64,000 nt of DNA. Source: Paludibacter sp. Its GTDB lineage: Bacteria > Bacteroidota > Bacteroidia > Bacteroidales > Paludibacteraceae. Positions within the stretch are counted from its first letter, which is position 1. Every line of letters begins with the position of its first letter. Location: contig JARLGX010000010.1 of NCBI GenBank assembly GCA_031292575.1, forward strand, positions 122,235-186,234, read 5' to 3'. Shown piece after piece: positions 54,805 through 62,925 of this stretch. Under the pieces are notes generated by a model. That model had not been told where the DNA came from, ran no database searches, and worked only from the letters and a program-made list of their open reading frames with translations. The position numbers were made by a program, and so were the translations under genes.

Positions 54805-56196
54805 ATGAAAACATTATTTGATAAAATCTGGGATGCACATGTAGTATCCTCGGTAGAAAATGGACCCACTCAGTTGTATATTGACCGTCATTTTTGTCAC
54901 GAGGTGACAAGTCCACAGGCTTTTAACGGACTACGAGCTCGCGGTTTAAAAGTTTTCCGCCCTGAAAAAACAACATTGACAGCGGATCACAACACGCCAA
55001 CCATTAATCAGGATCAACCGGTTAAAGATCCAATTTCTAAAAATCAGTTGGACACTTTTGCTAAAAATGCAGTTGAATTCAATTTGCCATTGTACTTCCC
55101 GTTAGGGCATATTAAAAATGGTGTGGTTCATATTATTGGACCAGAAAACGGTTTTACGCATCCGGGTGCTACGATTGTTTGTGGCGATAGTCATACTTCT
55201 ACTCACGGTGCTTTCGGTGCTATTGCTTTTGGTATTGGTACAAGCGAAGTGGAAATGGTTTTGGCAACTCAATGTGTGCTTCAAACCCGTCCGAAAACAA
55301 TGCGCATTACATTTAATGGTAAATTTGGTAAGGGTGTTAACGCCAAAGATTTGGCGCTTTATATGATTTCGAAACTTACTACCGGTGGTGCTACGGGTTA
55401 TTTTGTTGAATATGCAGGAGAAGCTATCCGCAATTTATCGATGGAAGAACGTATGACTGTTTGTAATCTTTCCATTGAAATGGGTGCGCGTGGCGGTCTT
55501 ATTGCTCCCGATCAAACAACATTTGATTATGTAAAAGGGCGCGAATTTGCTCCAAAAGGCGAAGAGTGGGATACAAAACTGGCTTATTGGAAAACGTTGA
55601 AAACCGATGAAGGTGCTGCTTTTGATAAAGAACTTACGTTCGATGCAGCTGATATTCAACCAATGATTACATACGGAACAAATCCGGGAATGGGGATGGG
55701 GATTACCGATTCAATTCCTACGTTGGATCAGGTTGACGAAGCCGGACGAATTTCTTTCCAAAAATCGCTGGAATATATGGGCTTTGAAGCTGGTGAAAAA
55801 CTGGAAGGAAAAGCTATAGATTATGTTTTCCTTGGAAGTTGTACCAATGGGCGAATAGAAGATTTTCGGGCATTTACAGCATTTGTAAAAGGCAAGAAGA
55901 AAGCCGAAAACGTTATAGCATGGTTAGTTCCCGGAAGTTGGATGGTAGAAAAACAAATTCGCGAAGAAGGGCTTTATGATATTCTGACCGAAGCAGGTTT
56001 TGCTTTACGTCAACCAGGATGTTCAGCTTGTTTGGCAATGAACGATGATAAAGTTCCTGCAGGTAAATATGCAGTATCAACATCAAATCGTAACTTTGAA
56101 GGTCGTCAGGGTCCCGGAGCACGTACCATTCTGGCCGGACCGCTTGTGGCTGCTGCTGCTGCGATTTCAGGAAAAATAACAGACCCACGTGCATAA
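54805..56196 (+). CDS. leuC: 3-isopropylmalate dehydratase large subunit
   Basis: 463 aa aconitase-family protein. 4Fe-4S ligand cysteines are in LGSCTNGR and [11 protein letters not shown]; the substrate region shows [24 protein letters not shown] and [20 protein letters not shown]. With LeuD it isomerises 2- to 3-isopropylmalate, and it can also process citramalate. It starts 5 bases after leuA. Immediately after its TAA stop an array of 8-bp repeats begins, and then an unrelated gene separates it from leuD. Confidence 0.97.
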   Translation: MKTLFDKIWDAHVVSSVENGPTQLYIDRHFCHEVTSPQAFNGLRARGLKVFRPEKTTLTADHNTPTINQDQPVKDPISKNQLDTFAKNAVEFNLPLYFPLGHIKNGVVHIIGPENGFTHPGATIVCGDSHTSTHGAFGAIAFGIGTSEVEMVLATQCVLQTRPKTMRITFNGKFGKGVNAKDLALYMISKLTTGGATGYFVEYAGEAIRNLSMEERMTVCNLSIEMGARGGLIAPDQTTFDYVKGREFAPKGEEWDTKLAYWKTLKTDEGAAFDKELTFDAADIQPMITYGTNPGMGMGITDSIPTLDQVDEAGRISFQKSLEYMGFEAGEKLEGKAIDYVFLGSCTNGRIEDFRAFTAFVKGKKKAENVIAWLVPGSWMVEKQIREEGLYDILTEAGFALRQPGCSACLAMNDDKVPAGKYAVSTSNRNFEGRQGPGARTILAGPLVAAAAAISGKITDPRA

Positions 56197-56229
56197 TGTG
56201 CCAATAAGCAAATATGCCAATGTGACTAA
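56197..56229 (-). repeat. Array of 8-bp units, left copy (minus orientation)
   Basis: Read on the minus strand it is TTAGTCACA, TTGGCATA, TTTGCTTA, TTGGCACA. It starts on the base after the leuC stop. It is the inverted partner of the right copy at 56648-56679 (23 of the first 23 bases identical from 56199). Confidence 0.88.
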
Positions 56230-56273
56230 TGAGAAAAATTAAGAAATAAAGTATCTGAAACATTTTTTTATTT

Positions 56274-56630
56274 ATGGGTGAACTGCCAAAAACAGGAAAT
56301 AGGATTGTTGATTTATCTTTCGGTTTTGCCTTAAAGATTGTAGCTTATACAGAGAAATTAGAAGAACTAAGAAAATATGTTATTTCTAATCAACTTTTAA
56401 AGAGCGGAACATCAGTAGGTGCCAATGTAAGAGAAGCTCAAAACTGTGAAAGTAAAGCAGACTTTATTCATAAATTTAAGATAGCTGCAAAGGAAGCCGA
56501 TGAAACTGAGTATTGGTTGCTTTTGTGCAAGTACTCTGATAATTATCCTTTCGAAGAATCCTTATTGGATGACATTAAAGAAATACAGAAAATTATTAAC
56601 AGCATAATAAACACATCCAAAAGTAAATAA
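56274..56630 (+). CDS. Four helix bundle protein (S23 / 23S rRNA intervening-sequence family)
   Basis: 118 aa, the usual length. Family signatures: [69 protein letters not shown], with the conserved [12 protein letters not shown] turn, Lys-rich second half and ETEYWL. Such proteins occur inside 23S rRNA intervening sequences, next to diversity-generating retroelements (Avd) and as free genes; none has a firm molecular function except Avd. Here it interrupts the leuCD pair, in the operon's direction, bounded by inverted repeat arrays. Confidence 0.92.
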   Translation: MGELPKTGNRIVDLSFGFALKIVAYTEKLEELRKYVISNQLLKSGTSVGANVREAQNCESKADFIHKFKIAAKEADETEYWLLLCKYSDNYPFEESLLDDIKEIQKIINSIINTSKSK

Positions 56631-56647
56631 GTCTCAGCTAACAATAA

Positions 56648-56679
56648 TTAGCATATTGGCATATTTGCTTATTGGCAAA
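56648..56679 (+). repeat. Array of 8-bp units, right copy (plus orientation)
   Basis: Units TTAGCATA, TTGGCATA, TTTGCTTA, TTGGCAAA in exact 8-base steps, ending 9 bases before the leuD ATG at 56689. Confidence 0.88.
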
Positions 56680-56688
56680 TTATATTTT

Positions 56689-57276
56689 ATGGAAAAGTTT
56701 ATAAAATTAACTTCAAGTGTAGTTCCACTTCCAATTGAGAATGTGGATACTGATCAAATTATACCGGCTCGCTTTCTGAAAGCTACAGACAAGAATGGTT
56801 TTGGTGATAATCTTTTTGCCGATTGGCGTTACAATAAGGATGGTAGCCCTAAAGCTGATTTCGTTTTGAATAACGCAACGTTCAGTGGTTCAATCCTTGT
56901 TGCCGGTAAGAACTTCGGTTCAGGGTCGAGCCGCGAACATGCAGCATGGGCTATTGATGGTTACGGTTTTAAGGTCGTTGTGTCAAGCTTTTTTGCAGAT
57001 ATTTTTCAAAATAATGCATTGAACAATGGTGTACTTCCTGTAGTTGTATCTGCAGATTTCCTTGCAGAAATTTTTGCCACCGTTAATGCTGACCCAAAGG
57101 CAACTTTGACAATTAATTTAGAAGAACAAACTGTTACCAATAATTCAACAGGAAAGTCTGAAACCTTCGTAATTAATGCTTATAAAAAGGAATGTTTACT
57201 CAACGGATTGGATGATATCGATTATCTTTTGAGCAAAAAAACTCTGATAGAACAATTCGAAAAATCAATTAAATAA
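56689..57276 (+). CDS. leuD: 3-isopropylmalate dehydratase small subunit
   Basis: 195 aa from the ATG at 56689; an in-frame upstream codon at 56656 lies within the repeat array and is not used. Features: [20 protein letters not shown] at the N-terminus, [14 protein letters not shown], the swivelling-domain phosphate-binding motif, and [18 protein letters not shown]. It completes isopropylmalate dehydratase with LeuC. Normally leuC and leuD are adjacent; here a four-helix-bundle gene intervenes. Its stop is immediately followed by another 8-bp repeat array. Confidence 0.96.
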   Translation: MEKFIKLTSSVVPLPIENVDTDQIIPARFLKATDKNGFGDNLFADWRYNKDGSPKADFVLNNATFSGSILVAGKNFGSGSSREHAAWAIDGYGFKVVVSSFFADIFQNNALNNGVLPVVVSADFLAEIFATVNADPKATLTINLEEQTVTNNSTGKSETFVINAYKKECLLNGLDDIDYLLSKKTLIEQFEKSIK

Positions 57277-57340
57277 TATGTTAATATGCCAATTGGTTTA
57301 TTGGCATATTGACATATTGGTTAATTAGCACATTGAATAT
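57277..57340. repeat. Eight-unit 8-bp array, gene-less copy at the leuD boundary
   Basis: Starts on the base after the leuD stop: two units in minus orientation (57277-57292, TTAACATA and TTGGCATA when read on -) meet six in plus orientation (TTGGTTTA, TTGGCATA, TTGACATA, TTGGTTAA, TTAGCACA, TTGAATAT; 57293-57340). The ATG of the next gene (57339) lies in the last unit. Confidence 0.88.
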
Positions 57341-58844
57341 GATAGAAATAATGGATACCACGCTTCGCGATGGGGAACAAACATCGGGAGTTTCTTTTGC
57401 TGCGCAAGAAAAATTGAGCGTTGCTCGTCTTTTGCTCGAAGAATTGTGCGTAAATCGAATTGAAATTGCATCGGCGCGAGTGTCTGAAGGTGAATTTGCA
57501 TCTGTTAAACGTGTTGCTCAATGGGCGCGGACACATGGGCATATTGACCAAATTGAGGTATTGGGATTTGTTGATGGTCGATTATCATTGGACTGGATCA
57601 ATAACGCCGGATGTACAGTGTTAAATTTGTTATGTAAGGGTTCTCTCAAACATTGCATTCATCAATTAAAGAAAACGCCTGAGAAACATATAGAGGATGT
57701 TAAGCAAGTATTAGCAAATGCTAGGGAAATGGGTATTACTGTCAATGTTTATCTCGAAGACTGGTCAAATGGTATGCGGGAATCGGAAGAGTATGTCTAC
57801 TTTATGGTTGATTCGTTGAAAGATGAATCAATAAAACGATTCATGCTGCCTGATACACTTGGTATTTTAAACCCAACAGAAACATTTGATTTCTGTCAGA
57901 GAATGATTGCACGATATCCTGACTTGCATTTCGATTTTCATGCTCATAATGATTATGATTTTGCGGTTGCTAATGTGTTTGAGGCAGTAAAAGCCGGCGT
58001 AAAGGGAATTCATGTTACGGTAAATGGCTTGGGAGAACGTGCCGGAAATGCACCATTGTCGAGTGTTTTAGCTGTTTTGCATGATCACCTGAATATACAA
58101 ACAAACCTCCAGGAAGATAAAATAAATTCCGTAAGTAAAGTTGTAGAAACATATTCAGGTATCCGAATTCCTCATAATAAACCTGTTATTGGTGAAAATG
58201 TCTTTACTCAGGTGGCTGGTGTTCATGCCGATGGGGACAATAAGAAGAATCTGTATTACAATGATTTATTGCCTGAACGATTTGGTCGTGAACGTCAATA
58301 TGCTTTAGGAAAAACATCCGGCAAAGCGAATATTCTGAAAAATTTGCAACAACTCGGAATTGAACTCGATGATGAGACAATGCAGCGCGTTACAGCTCGC
58401 ATAATTGAATTGGGAGATAAAAAAGAAATGGTGTCTTTGGATGAGCTTCCATACATTGTTTCCGATGTGTTGAAAAATGAGCAGGAAGAGCAAGTCGTAA
58501 AGATGATAAATTATTCTTTATCATTAACTCATGGGCTCCGGCCAATGGCTACTGTGAAGATGGAAATACATGGGAATGTTTATGAACAATCAGCTTCGGG
58601 CGATGGGCAGTATAATGCCGTCTCAAAAGCTATGTGGAAAATATATAAAAGGTTAAATAAACCAACCCCAGAATTGTTGGATTATGTTGTGGTAATTCCT
58701 CCAGGTGGTCATACAAATGCATTTGTACAAACTATTATAACCTGGAAGTTCAATGAAAAAATTTTTAAAACCCGAGGTTTGGATGGAGATCAAACAGTTG
58801 CAGCAATTAAAGCTACAATAAAAATGTTAAATATAATTGATTAA
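57339..58844 (+). CDS. Second 2-isopropylmalate/citramalate synthase-like protein
   Basis: 501 aa from the ATG at 57339. TIM-barrel: [22 protein letters not shown], then FHAHNDYDFAVANVFEAVKAGVKGIHVTVNGLGERAGN. The C-terminal LeuA-type regulatory domain starts near residue 390 (SLSLTHGLRPMATVKMEI, SASGDGQYNAV). It lacks the GFPxxSPGD motif of leuA and has SARVSEGEF in that place, so its 2-oxoacid may differ. If it accepts pyruvate it would make citramalate, which LeuCD and LeuB carry to 2-oxobutyrate for isoleucine; the four Ile codons in the leader agree with this. A divergent homocitrate- or isopropylmalate-synthase is the alternative. Confidence 0.85.
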   Translation: MIEIMDTTLRDGEQTSGVSFAAQEKLSVARLLLEELCVNRIEIASARVSEGEFASVKRVAQWARTHGHIDQIEVLGFVDGRLSLDWINNAGCTVLNLLCKGSLKHCIHQLKKTPEKHIEDVKQVLANAREMGITVNVYLEDWSNGMRESEEYVYFMVDSLKDESIKRFMLPDTLGILNPTETFDFCQRMIARYPDLHFDFHAHNDYDFAVANVFEAVKAGVKGIHVTVNGLGERAGNAPLSSVLAVLHDHLNIQTNLQEDKINSVSKVVETYSGIRIPHNKPVIGENVFTQVAGVHADGDNKKNLYYNDLLPERFGRERQYALGKTSGKANILKNLQQLGIELDDETMQRVTARIIELGDKKEMVSLDELPYIVSDVLKNEQEEQVVKMINYSLSLTHGLRPMATVKMEIHGNVYEQSASGDGQYNAVSKAMWKIYKRLNKPTPELLDYVVVIPPGGHTNAFVQTIITWKFNEKIFKTRGLDGDQTVAAIKATIKMLNIID

Positions 58845-58851
58845 CTGATAT

Positions 58852-59031
58852 TTATTGAAAACTTTTTTGATGGAGTATGTAAATACTAAAAATAATAAAT
58901 AAAAGTATTGATATTGCAATTACCATAGCTTTGAACAGAAAATGATATTTCTGATTTCTATTGATTGAATTAAAAATTGCTGTAGTGATAATTGACATAA
59001 ATGCTCCGATGGCAACTAGTAAGTAAATCAT
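58852..59031 (-). CDS. Small two-helix membrane protein, antisense to the leu operon
   Basis: 59 aa (ATG at 59031, stop at 58852). It has two hydrophobic helices, IYLLVAIGAFMSIITTAIF and MVIAISILLFIIFSIYIL, joined by a short polar loop (NSINRNQKYHFLFK). It fills most of the 294-base gap between the second synthase and leuB, on the opposite strand, and has a TATCTTTG promoter box 29 bases upstream. Below the length routine callers use. No family recognised; real but unproven. Confidence 0.55.
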   Translation of the reverse strand: MIYLLVAIGAFMSIITTAIFNSINRNQKYHFLFKAMVIAISILLFIIFSIYILHQKSFQ

Positions 59032-59051
59032 TCCTGTTAGTTTTAAGGTGT

Positions 59052-59059
59052 TAATTTTG
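59052..59059 (+). promoter_or_regulatory. Candidate -7 box for leuB
   Basis: TAATTTTG, directly adjacent to the divergent TATCTTTG at 59060-59067. No clear -33. Confidence 0.3.
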
Positions 59060-59067
59060 CAAAGATA
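59060..59067 (-). promoter_or_regulatory. -7 box of the small antisense membrane gene
   Basis: CAAAGATA on + (TATCTTTG on -), preceded on that strand by an A/T-rich stretch; 29 bases before the start codon at 59031. Confidence 0.5.
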
Positions 59068-59138
59068 ATAATATTCGTCTCAAAAATAAAAAAAAACTGC
59101 TTAAAAATTATAATAATCAAAAAAATAAATATGTTTAT

Positions 59139-60260
59139 ATGTCTCACATTATCAAAAACGTCAATAAAATGGGTTTAAAAGACGAAAATGTTATAGAATT
59201 AAAAATAGCAGTCCTTCCGGGAGATGGAATCGGACCAGAAATTGTTGAACAGGCTTTGAACGTGGTCAAAGCTATTTGTACCAAATTTGGCCATAAACTT
59301 ACATACGATTATGGAATCGTTGGAGCTTGTGCAATTGATTCAGTTGGAGAGCCATATCCAACGGCTACACATGAGCTTTGCATGAATTCCGATGCAGTGC
59401 TTTTTGGCGCAATTGGTGACCCGAAATACGATAACAATCCTTCTGCAAAAGTGCGTCCAGAGCAAGGATTATTGAAAATGCGAAAAGACTTAGGTTTATA
59501 TGCAAACATTAGACCTGTAACAACTTTTCCATCGTTGATACATAAATCTCCACTTCGTGCTGAATTGATTGATGGTGCCGATTTTATGTGTATACGCGAA
59601 TTGACAGGCGGGATGTATTTTGGACGTCCTCAGGGAAGAAGTGAAGATGGAAATACTGCCTACGATACATGCGTTTATACACGACATGAGGTTGAAAGAA
59701 TTCTACATTTAGCTTATAAATATGCTGGTCAGCGAAACAAAAAAGTAACGATGGTGGATAAAGCAAATGTGTTGGCATCTTCAAGGCTTTGGCGACAGAT
59801 TACTCAAGAAATTGCACCACAATATCCAGATATTGAAACTGAATATATGTTTGTAGATAATGCTGCCATGCGTATTATACAGTGGCCTAAAAGTTTTGAT
59901 GTGTTGGTTACAGAAAATCTTTTTGGTGATATATTAACTGATGAAGCATCAGTCATAACCGGTTCGTTGGGTATGCTACCTTCAGCATCAATCGGCATTC
60001 ACACTTCTGTATTCGAACCAATTCATGGCTCATACCCTCAGGCAACAGGTAAAAATATTGCTAATCCTTTAGCAACTATTCTTTCTGCTGCTTTAATGTT
60101 CGAATATGCTTTCGGTATGACGAAAGAGGGTGCATTGATTCGTGAAGCTGTGGCGGCCAGTATGAATGCAGGCATTGTTACTGAGGATATTGCCAATGAT
60201 ACAGTAGCCTATAAAACTACCGAAGTCGGTGAATGGATCGTAAATTATATTTCTAAATAA
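59139..60260 (+). CDS. leuB: 3-isopropylmalate dehydrogenase
   Basis: 373 aa from 59139; ATG at 59169 (KMGLKDENV) is a realistic alternative giving 363 aa. Motifs: [32 protein letters not shown], the catalytic Tyr/Lys region (TVYD-like [24 protein letters not shown]) and [29 protein letters not shown], then [20 protein letters not shown]. It oxidatively decarboxylates 3-isopropylmalate with NAD. It is separated from the rest of the operon by 294 bases. A 17-bp terminator follows. Confidence 0.97.
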   Translation: MSHIIKNVNKMGLKDENVIELKIAVLPGDGIGPEIVEQALNVVKAICTKFGHKLTYDYGIVGACAIDSVGEPYPTATHELCMNSDAVLFGAIGDPKYDNNPSAKVRPEQGLLKMRKDLGLYANIRPVTTFPSLIHKSPLRAELIDGADFMCIRELTGGMYFGRPQGRSEDGNTAYDTCVYTRHEVERILHLAYKYAGQRNKKVTMVDKANVLASSRLWRQITQEIAPQYPDIETEYMFVDNAAMRIIQWPKSFDVLVTENLFGDILTDEASVITGSLGMLPSASIGIHTSVFEPIHGSYPQATGKNIANPLATILSAALMFEYAFGMTKEGALIREAVAASMNAGIVTEDIANDTVAYKTTEVGEWIVNYISK

Positions 60261-60271
60261 TTAGTCTATTC

Positions 60272-60311
60272 AAAAAAATGGGTATCTGAACTTACAGATA
60301 CCCATTTTTTT
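60272..60311 (+). terminator. Intrinsic terminator of the leu operon
   Basis: A perfect 17-bp stem (60272-60288 with 60295-60311) with core ATGGGTATCTG, loop AACTTA, T-run. The bases from 60312 to about 60913 (600 bases) are AT-rich, and I see neither gene nor RNA there. Confidence 0.92.
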
Positions 60312-60913
60312 GTGTCTTACTTTTCAATCAGGATTTTAATCTTACTTTATTTGTTTTCTTTATAATTTTAAAATTATTGTAGTGAACTCATTTAAAAGTA
60401 TTCTAACTTTTTAACTTAACTACTTTGTACAGATTATATCCTATTTGTAAATCATTACCAATACAATAAGTACCAGTAAATAGCTTGAAAAAAGTAAAAT
60501 CGCTGTTTTCATAAACGATTTGAAATTGAATGTTTTCATAACATGATGGTTTAAAGAAAATATAAATTTGATCAGAATTGGAATATCAGTTACTGAATTA
60601 TCATATTGAAATATTAGTTTAGTTGTTCTCTTAAATGTGGTATATTAACTGAATTACGAGACTATTTTGCTTTAGTGAATAAAATTTATATAAATGAAAT
60701 CCGTTTATTCTTGCATAAAATTGCAAAATATATTTTGAAAAATTGGTATTTAAATATCTAGTTATTTTGCTATTAAATGACTTTAATGAATAACTTCTTA
60801 AGTTCAATCAGCTAATTTTATCCATGCATACATGCAAGTTAACCCGATTAAAAAAGGTTAAGCTCTTTAAAAAACGGGCTGTAAAAGTAGTTATATATTT
60901 TTATTAATGACAA

Positions 60914-60950
60914 TAAAAAAGGGTTTTTATAAAATAAAAACCCTTTTTTA
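60914..60950 (-). terminator. Intrinsic terminator of the glutathione peroxidase gene
   Basis: A perfect 17-bp stem (60914-60930 with 60934-60950) with GGG core and T-run on the minus strand. Confidence 0.85.
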
Positions 60951-60971
60951 TATTTAATTAACTTTGTAGGC

Positions 60972-61532
60972 TTACTTTTCACTCAATAATTTCAAAATAT
61001 CGTTAGTTATATCCTCCGGTCTTGTAGTTGGAGCATATCTTTTTATAGGATTGCCTTTTCTGTCCAATAAGAATTTTGTGAAATTCCATTTTATTTCATC
61101 TCCCAAAGTTCCGTGCAAAGAAGTTTTTAAATATTTATACAAAGGATCTGCATTTTCACCATTTACATCAATTTTCATAAACATGGGGAAACTTACACCA
61201 TATTTTAAGGTGCAGAACTTAGAAATTTCTTCAGCACTTCCTGGCTCCTGGCTTGCAAACTGATTGCATGGAAACCCAAGTATAACTAATCCTTTGTCTT
61301 TATATTCTTTATACAACTTTTCTAATCCTTCATATTGAGGAGTAAAACCGCATTTGCTGGCTGTATTGACAACTAAAACCACTTTACCTGCATATTCTTT
61401 CATGCTGATTTCTTTCCCTTGTAAAGATTTTGCTTTGAATTGATAGAAGTTCATGTCTGACATATTTTCTTTGGAATATAAGGAGTTAACCGAAAAGATA
61501 AACAGAAATAATATTACAATGTTTTGTTTCAT
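60972..61532 (-). CDS. Glutathione peroxidase family protein, exported
   Basis: 186 aa from the ATG at 61532, which gives a clear signal peptide ([20 protein letters not shown]); a longer frame from 61577 would hide it. Catalytic Cys is C61 in [17 protein letters not shown], with Gln in [14 protein letters not shown] and Trp in KWNFTKFLL, so the tetrad is intact with Cys in place of selenocysteine. The family reduces peroxides, usually with thioredoxin as donor in bacteria. The signal peptide places it in the periplasm. Confidence 0.93.
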   Translation of the reverse strand: MKQNIVILFLFIFSVNSLYSKENMSDMNFYQFKAKSLQGKEISMKEYAGKVVLVVNTASKCGFTPQYEGLEKLYKEYKDKGLVILGFPCNQFASQEPGSAEEISKFCTLKYGVSFPMFMKIDVNGENADPLYKYLKTSLHGTLGDEIKWNFTKFLLDRKGNPIKRYAPTTRPEDITNDILKLLSEK

Positions 61533-61625
61533 ATAATTATGTTTTAAAGATTTGAATTCAAAACAATGGTACTTCATTATTGTTTGAAAACTTGGATGTT
61601 ATTAGTAAAAATTTAAATTCAGGCA

Positions 61626-61661
61626 CAACTTTTTGACTTGATCCAACTTTTTGACTTGATC
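61626..61661. repeat. Tandem duplication of an 18-bp sequence
   Basis: CAACTTTTTGACTTGATC occurs twice in a row (61626-61643 and 61644-61661) upstream of the glutathione peroxidase gene. Confidence 0.9.
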
Positions 61662-61694
61662 CGTACTAGTCTTAACGCAAATAATACGTATAAA

Positions 61695-61726
61695 AAAACC
61701 ACTACGAAAGTAATCGTAGTGGTTTT
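61695..61726 (-). terminator. Intrinsic terminator of tRNA-Asn
   Basis: AAAACCACTACGA (61695-61707) pairs with TCGTAGTGGTTTT (61714-61726), T7 on the minus strand. Confidence 0.9.
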
Positions 61727-61727
61727 G

Positions 61728-61801
61728 CTCTCCCTCTTGGACTTGAACCAAGGACCCTCTGATTAACAGTCAGATGCTCTAACCAACTGAGCTAAGGAAG
61801 A
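61728..61801 (-). tRNA. tRNA-Asn (anticodon GTT)
   Basis: 74 nt on the minus strand. Acceptor TCTTCCT pairs with AGGGAGA (one wobble), discriminator G. D arm GCTCAGTTGGTTAGAGC, anticodon loop CTGTTAA (GTT), T arm TTGGTTCAAGTCCAA. The 3' CCA is not encoded. Confidence 0.95.
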
Positions 61802-61836
61802 ATTTACTTTGTTACATTTTTTTGTCAAATGCGTTG

Positions 61837-61867
61837 CAAAAGTAATAGGATTTATTGAAATATGCAA
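61837..61867 (-). promoter_or_regulatory. Promoter of tRNA-Asn
   Basis: TACTTTTG on the minus strand at 61837-61844 with TTG at 61865-61867, spacing 20. It overlaps the divergent promoter of the adenosine kinase gene. Confidence 0.55.
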
Positions 61868-61875
61868 TATCTTTG
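61868..61875 (+). promoter_or_regulatory. -7 box of the adenosine-kinase-like gene
   Basis: TATCTTTG followed by CA, 21 bases before the ATG at 61897. Confidence 0.5.
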
Positions 61876-61896
61876 CACAAAAAAACAGACAATTTT

Positions 61897-62877
61897 ATGA
61901 AAAAAATATTGGGAATGGGTAATGCCTTGACTGACATTTTATTGCAAATTGACAATGATGAAGTTTTATCTTCATTGAATTTGCTAAAAGGTGGAATGCA
62001 GCTCATAAATACTGAAAGATCGGATGAAATTAGTGATGCGGTTAGCAATTATACTAAAAAAATGGCTACTGGAGGTTCTGCTTCCAACACTATTAACGGA
62101 ATTACCCGTTTGGGAATGAAAGCGGGATTTGTTGGAAAAGTTGGAAAAGATGATATTGGGTTATTTTTTACTAACGATTCTGTAAACAATGGTGTTGAAC
62201 CGCATTTACAATTGAGTGAAACGCCCTCGGGTCGATGTATTGTTTTAGTGTCGCCCGACAGTGAACGTACACTTTGCACTTATTTAGGAGCTGCTTGTGA
62301 ATTATTAGCCGAAGATTTAAAGCCTGAAATGTTTAAAGGATATGATGTATTCCATATTGAAGGTTATTTGGTGCAAAATCATGATCTGATTCGTTCTGCC
62401 GTTACATTGGCTAAGCAGGCGGGTCTGAAAGTGTCTATTGATTTGGCAAGCTATAATGTGGTAGAAGAGAATCTTGATTTTTTACACGAAATAATCAGTG
62501 ATTTTGTTGATATCGTTTTTGCCAATGAAGAGGAAGCCCGCTCGTTTACTGGCAAAGAACCTGAAGAAGCTTTGAATGTAATTTCCAATTTGTGTGAGAT
62601 TGCCATTGTAAAAGTAGGAAAAAATGGTTCGTTTATTAAATCAGGGAATGAAACTGTTCATGTTAAACCACGTGTTTCGAATTGCATTGATACGACAGGA
62701 GCCGGTGATTTGTATGCTTCAGGTTTTTTATTTGGACTTTCAAGCAATTTTTCGCTGGAAGTTTGTGGTAAGATAGGATCATTAGTTTCGGGGAATGTTG
62801 TTGAAGTGCTAGGCGCTAAAATGTCTGATGAAGTTTGGACTGTTATACATCAGGAAATTAAAAAAATAGTTGAATAG
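61897..62877 (+). CDS. PfkB family carbohydrate kinase, adenosine kinase-like
   Basis: 326 aa from the ATG at 61897; the frame extends upstream to 61855 but that would read through the promoter. GMGNALTDILLQID and GGSASNTINGITRLG form the substrate lid, and DTTGAGDLYASGF carries the catalytic Asp (D271) in the anion-hole GAGD. The pattern is close to bacterial adenosine kinases of Bacteroides. It phosphorylates a nucleoside or sugar with ATP in the cytoplasm; ribokinase-type substrates are not excluded. Confidence 0.9.
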   Translation: MKKILGMGNALTDILLQIDNDEVLSSLNLLKGGMQLINTERSDEISDAVSNYTKKMATGGSASNTINGITRLGMKAGFVGKVGKDDIGLFFTNDSVNNGVEPHLQLSETPSGRCIVLVSPDSERTLCTYLGAACELLAEDLKPEMFKGYDVFHIEGYLVQNHDLIRSAVTLAKQAGLKVSIDLASYNVVEENLDFLHEIISDFVDIVFANEEEARSFTGKEPEEALNVISNLCEIAIVKVGKNGSFIKSGNETVHVKPRVSNCIDTTGAGDLYASGFLFGLSSNFSLEVCGKIGSLVSGNVVEVLGAKMSDEVWTVIHQEIKKIVE

Positions 62878-62925
62878 TTTATAAAAGAATCGCGTTTAAT
62901 ACCAAATACTTTTTACTATCAACTG

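Larger units (their letters stand above)
56197..56679 (+). mobile_element. Probable insertion cassette: four-helix-bundle gene between inverted 8-bp repeat arrays
   Basis: A foreign gene splits leuC from leuD and is bounded by near-perfect inverted repeats of about 31 bases (56199-56230 and 56647-56677), each built of 8-bp units. The arrays abut the leuC stop and end 9 bases before the leuD ATG. No transposase is present. A gene-less version of the same arrays lies after leuD. Confidence 0.7.

Noticed and set aside
54329..54916. 195-codon minus-strand open frame
   Set aside because: Mirror image of leuA and the leuC start; no recognisable domain or start context.
56274..56630. rRNA intervening sequence
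   Set aside because: No 23S rRNA sequence surrounds the S23-like gene; it sits in the leucine operon.
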